Of a stretch of DNA of 8,036 nucleotides, positions 6,608 through 8,036 are shown piece after piece. The translations under genes were made by a program, and so were the position numbers. The DNA lies in contig JAHRWI010000298.1 of assembly GCA_019090225.1 (NCBI GenBank), forward strand, positions 1 through 8,036, read 5' to 3'. Numbering within the stretch: position 1 is the stretch's first letter; every line of letters starts with the position of its first letter. This DNA comes from Porticoccaceae bacterium. GTDB lineage: Bacteria > Pseudomonadota > Gammaproteobacteria > Pseudomonadales > Porticoccaceae. Below the pieces are notes generated by a model. The model ran no database searches. It was not told where the DNA came from and worked only from the letters and a program-made list of their open reading frames with translations.

Positions 6608-6636
6608 CTTGAATTCTGTTTTAGCGCCTCCAGATA
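6608..6636 (+). promoter_or_regulatory. Candidate sigma-32 (heat-shock) promoter of groESL
   Basis: A perfect CTTGAA -35 (6608-6613), a 14-base spacer, and CTCCAGAT (6628-6635), which matches five of the seven fixed positions of CCCCATNT, with a further A at 6636. The predicted start near 6642 gives a leader of about 76 bases. The groE operon is a classical sigma-32 target, and no CIRCE (HrcA) operator is present, so positive heat-shock control is the likely mode. A clear sigma-70 pair was not found; TATAAC at 6675-6680 lacks a good -35. Confidence 0.65.
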
Positions 6637-6646
6637 GTTGCACAGC

Positions 6647-6697
6647 TTCGAGAGATTCCTCGAACGTGAGATTTTATAACCTTTAATTGAATTAAAG
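6647..6697 (+). promoter_or_regulatory. Two inverted repeats in the groES 5' leader
   Basis: First, TTCGAG (6647-6652) and CTCGAA (6659-6664) with a 6-base loop. Second, a 17-base AT-rich palindrome, CTTTAAT-TGA-ATTAAAG (6681-6697), ending 7 bases before the groES GGAG (6705-6708). If transcribed as proposed, both lie in the leader RNA. They could be mRNA-stabilising or temperature-sensitive hairpins, or the second could be a protein-binding site. Function is inferred only from position and symmetry. Confidence 0.35.
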
Positions 6698-6717
6698 ATC
6701 AGGTGGAGAAAGTTAAG

Positions 6718-7014
6718 ATGAAGATTCGCCCATTAAACGACCGCGTTGTCGTGCGTCGCAAGGAAGAAGAACAAACCAGTGCCGGTGGTATTGTGCTACC
6801 TGGTTCTGCTCAGGAAAAATCCAACGAAGGTGAAGTTGTTGCCGTTGGTGAAGGCCGGCTGTTAAATGACGGTAAGGTTCGCCCGTTGACAGTTAAAGTT
6901 GGTGATACCGTGATTTTTGGCGGTTATCCGTCTGGTAACAATACTATTCAGGACGGTGATGACGAACTCATCATTATGAGTGAAGGAGAAATTTTCGGTA
7001 TTGTTGAAGGCTGA
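6718..7014 (+). CDS. groES: Co-chaperonin GroES (Hsp10)
   Basis: Ring-forming lid of the GroEL chaperonin, cytoplasmic. The ATG at 6718 has GGAG (6705-6708) 9 bases upstream and yields 98 residues beginning MKIRPLNDRVVVRRKEEE. The in-frame GTG at 6703 would put the start before the Shine-Dalgarno and add residues absent from the family. The mobile loop that binds GroEL is present, with SAGGIVLPGSA (about 21-31) and the hydrophobic IVL triplet. VKVGDTVIF (60-68) and ELIIMSEGEIFGIVE (83-97) are the conserved core strands. The stretch between them (GGYPSGNNTIQDGDD) differs from the E. coli form and is about one residue longer. groEL follows after 60 bases, forming the usual groESL operon. Confidence 0.98.
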   Translation: MKIRPLNDRVVVRRKEEEQTSAGGIVLPGSAQEKSNEGEVVAVGEGRLLNDGKVRPLTVKVGDTVIFGGYPSGNNTIQDGDDELIIMSEGEIFGIVEG

Positions 7015-7074
7015 TTTAGCCTGATTCAATGATATATCAACACAGAATTTAGCGTTTAAGAGAAGGAAAAAATC

Positions 7075-8036
7075 ATGGCTGGAAAACAAGTACTATTCGG
7101 TGATAACGCCCGCCAAAAAATGTTGGCTGGTGTGAACGTATTGGCAGATGCCGTTAAAGTGACACTGGGGCCAAAGGGTCGTAATGTCATTCTCGATAAA
7201 ACTTTTGGTGCCCCCACGGTCACTAAAGATGGTGTTTCAGTAGCGAAAGAAATCGAGCTGGCTGAAAAATTTGAAAACATGGGCGCTCAGATGGTGAAAG
7301 AAGTCGCCAGCAAGTCATCAGACGAAGCTGGTGATGGCACCACAACGGCCACAGTATTGGCGCAATCAATCCTTAACGAAGGTTTGAAAGCTGTTGCTGC
7401 CGGTATGAACCCGATGGATCTCAAGCGTGGTATCGACAAAGCTGTTGCCGCCGCAGTCATCGAGATCGAAAAATTGGCCAAGCCTTGCACCGACAACAAA
7501 GAGATTGCTCAGGTCGGTACTATCTCTGCTAACAGCGATAGCCTGGTCGGTGAAATTATCGCCGAATCAATGGATAAGGTCGGTAAAGAAGGTGTGATCA
7601 CCGTTGAAGAAGGCTCAGGTCTGGAAAATGAACTGGATCTGGTTGAAGGTATGCAGTTTGATCGCGGCTACCTTTCACCCTACTTCATCACTAACCAAGA
7701 AAGCATGAGTGCTGAACTGGAAGAGCCTTATGTGCTATTGGTTGACAAGAAAATCTCCAACATTCGTGAGTTGTTGACGCTTCTAGAAGCCGTTGCTAAA
7801 GCTAGTAAGCCTTTATTGATTATTGCAGAAGACGTCGAAGGTGAAGCACTGGCAACATTGGTTGTTAACACTCTGCGTGGCATCGTTAAGGTCGCTGCCT
7901 GTAAAGCACCAGGTTTTGGTGATCGTCGTAAGGCTATGTTGCAAGACATCGCTGTATTGACTGGCGGTACGGTTATTTCTGAAGAAGTGGGTCTCGATCT
8001 CGAAAGCGCTACCCTTGAGCATTTGGGTCAGGCCAA
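7075..8036 (+). CDS. groEL: Chaperonin GroEL (Hsp60), 3' end outside the window
   Basis: ATP-driven double-ring protein-folding chamber working with GroES in the cytoplasm. The ATG at 7075 has AGAAGGA (7061-7067) 7 bases upstream. The first 320 residues are present of about 545 expected; the frame is open to the last base, so this is an edge truncation and not damage. Translation begins MAGKQVLFGDNARQKML. Nucleotide-binding and catalytic features are intact: VTLGPKGRNV (29-38), KDG with Asp52, and GDGTTTAT with Asp87. The intermediate and apical domains follow, with VGTISANSD, GKEGVITVEEG, FDRGYLSPYFITN and KAPGFGDRRKAML all as in proteobacterial GroEL. Codon use resembles groES. One or several groEL copies in the genome cannot be judged here. 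Confidence 0.99.
   Translation, partial: MAGKQVLFGDNARQKMLAGVNVLADAVKVTLGPKGRNVILDKTFGAPTVTKDGVSVAKEIELAEKFENMGAQMVKEVASKSSDEAGDGTTTATVLAQSILNEGLKAVAAGMNPMDLKRGIDKAVAAAVIEIEKLAKPCTDNKEIAQVGTISANSDSLVGEIIAESMDKVGKEGVITVEEGSGLENELDLVEGMQFDRGYLSPYFITNQESMSAELEEPYVLLVDKKISNIRELLTLLEAVAKASKPLLIIAEDVEGEALATLVVNTLRGIVKVAACKAPGFGDRRKAMLQDIAVLTGGTVISEEVGLDLESATLEHLGQA

Noticed and set aside
6574..6612. 12-codon hydrophobic mini-ORF between fxsA and groES
   Set aside because: No Shine-Dalgarno, and its end overlaps the proposed groES -35, so it would be upstream of the groES transcript.
6514..6717. CIRCE (HrcA) operator before groESL
   Set aside because: The motif TTAGCACTC-N9-GAGTGCTAA is absent; the inverted repeats found have other sequences.
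7056..8022. Several - strand frames opposite groEL
   Set aside because: Common antisense open frames created by groEL codon usage; none resembles a known protein.
1..8036. A hidden novel defence, mobile or CRISPR system
   Set aside because: All coding space is taken by recognisable housekeeping families, with no integrase, transposase, spaced direct repeats, attachment duplications or composition break seen.

Overview
This window holds ordinary chromosomal genes of a gammaproteobacterium. The evidence is an AmpD of the enterobacterial/pseudomonad type followed by AmpE, FxsA just upstream of groESL (a neighbourhood also known in Escherichia coli), sigma-32-like promoter elements, and no CIRCE operator. 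Base composition looks moderate and is similar across the window. A marine or freshwater relative of Pseudomonas or the Cellvibrionales is my guess. It rests on the DUF1631-ampD-ampE order and is not proven. No mobile element, tRNA, rRNA or CRISPR array is visible.

Left part (1-3902, + strand): a large DUF1631-family protein of unknown function, cut by the left edge, then ampD (cytoplasmic 1,6-anhydro-MurNAc-L-alanine amidase) and ampE (inner-membrane protein). Gaps are 37 and 27 bases, so the three probably form one transcription unit. Middle (3929-5854, - strand): an AmpG-like muropeptide permease followed 48 bases later by a PduO-type corrinoid adenosyltransferase. This pair converges on ampE, with only 26 bases between the two stop codons. 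Right part (6022-8036, + strand): fxsA, divergent from the permease, then groES and the first 320 codons of groEL, which runs off the window.

AmpG and AmpD are consecutive steps of peptidoglycan recycling: AmpG imports GlcNAc-anhydroMurNAc-peptides and AmpD removes their stem peptides. AmpE accompanies AmpD in many gammaproteobacteria. The adenosyltransferase has no obvious link to this pathway. The right-hand genes are a heat-shock block: matching CTTGAA -35 elements precede fxsA and groES, each with a partial sigma-32 -10.

I see no convincing new system. The least explained items are the DUF1631 protein beside ampDE, two unrelated 15-base-period repeats coding five-residue repeats near the 3' ends of the convergent ampE and adenosyltransferase genes, and the palindromes in the groES leader. 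No stretch over 300 bases lacks a gene. The two largest gaps are 5855-6021 and 6514-6717.
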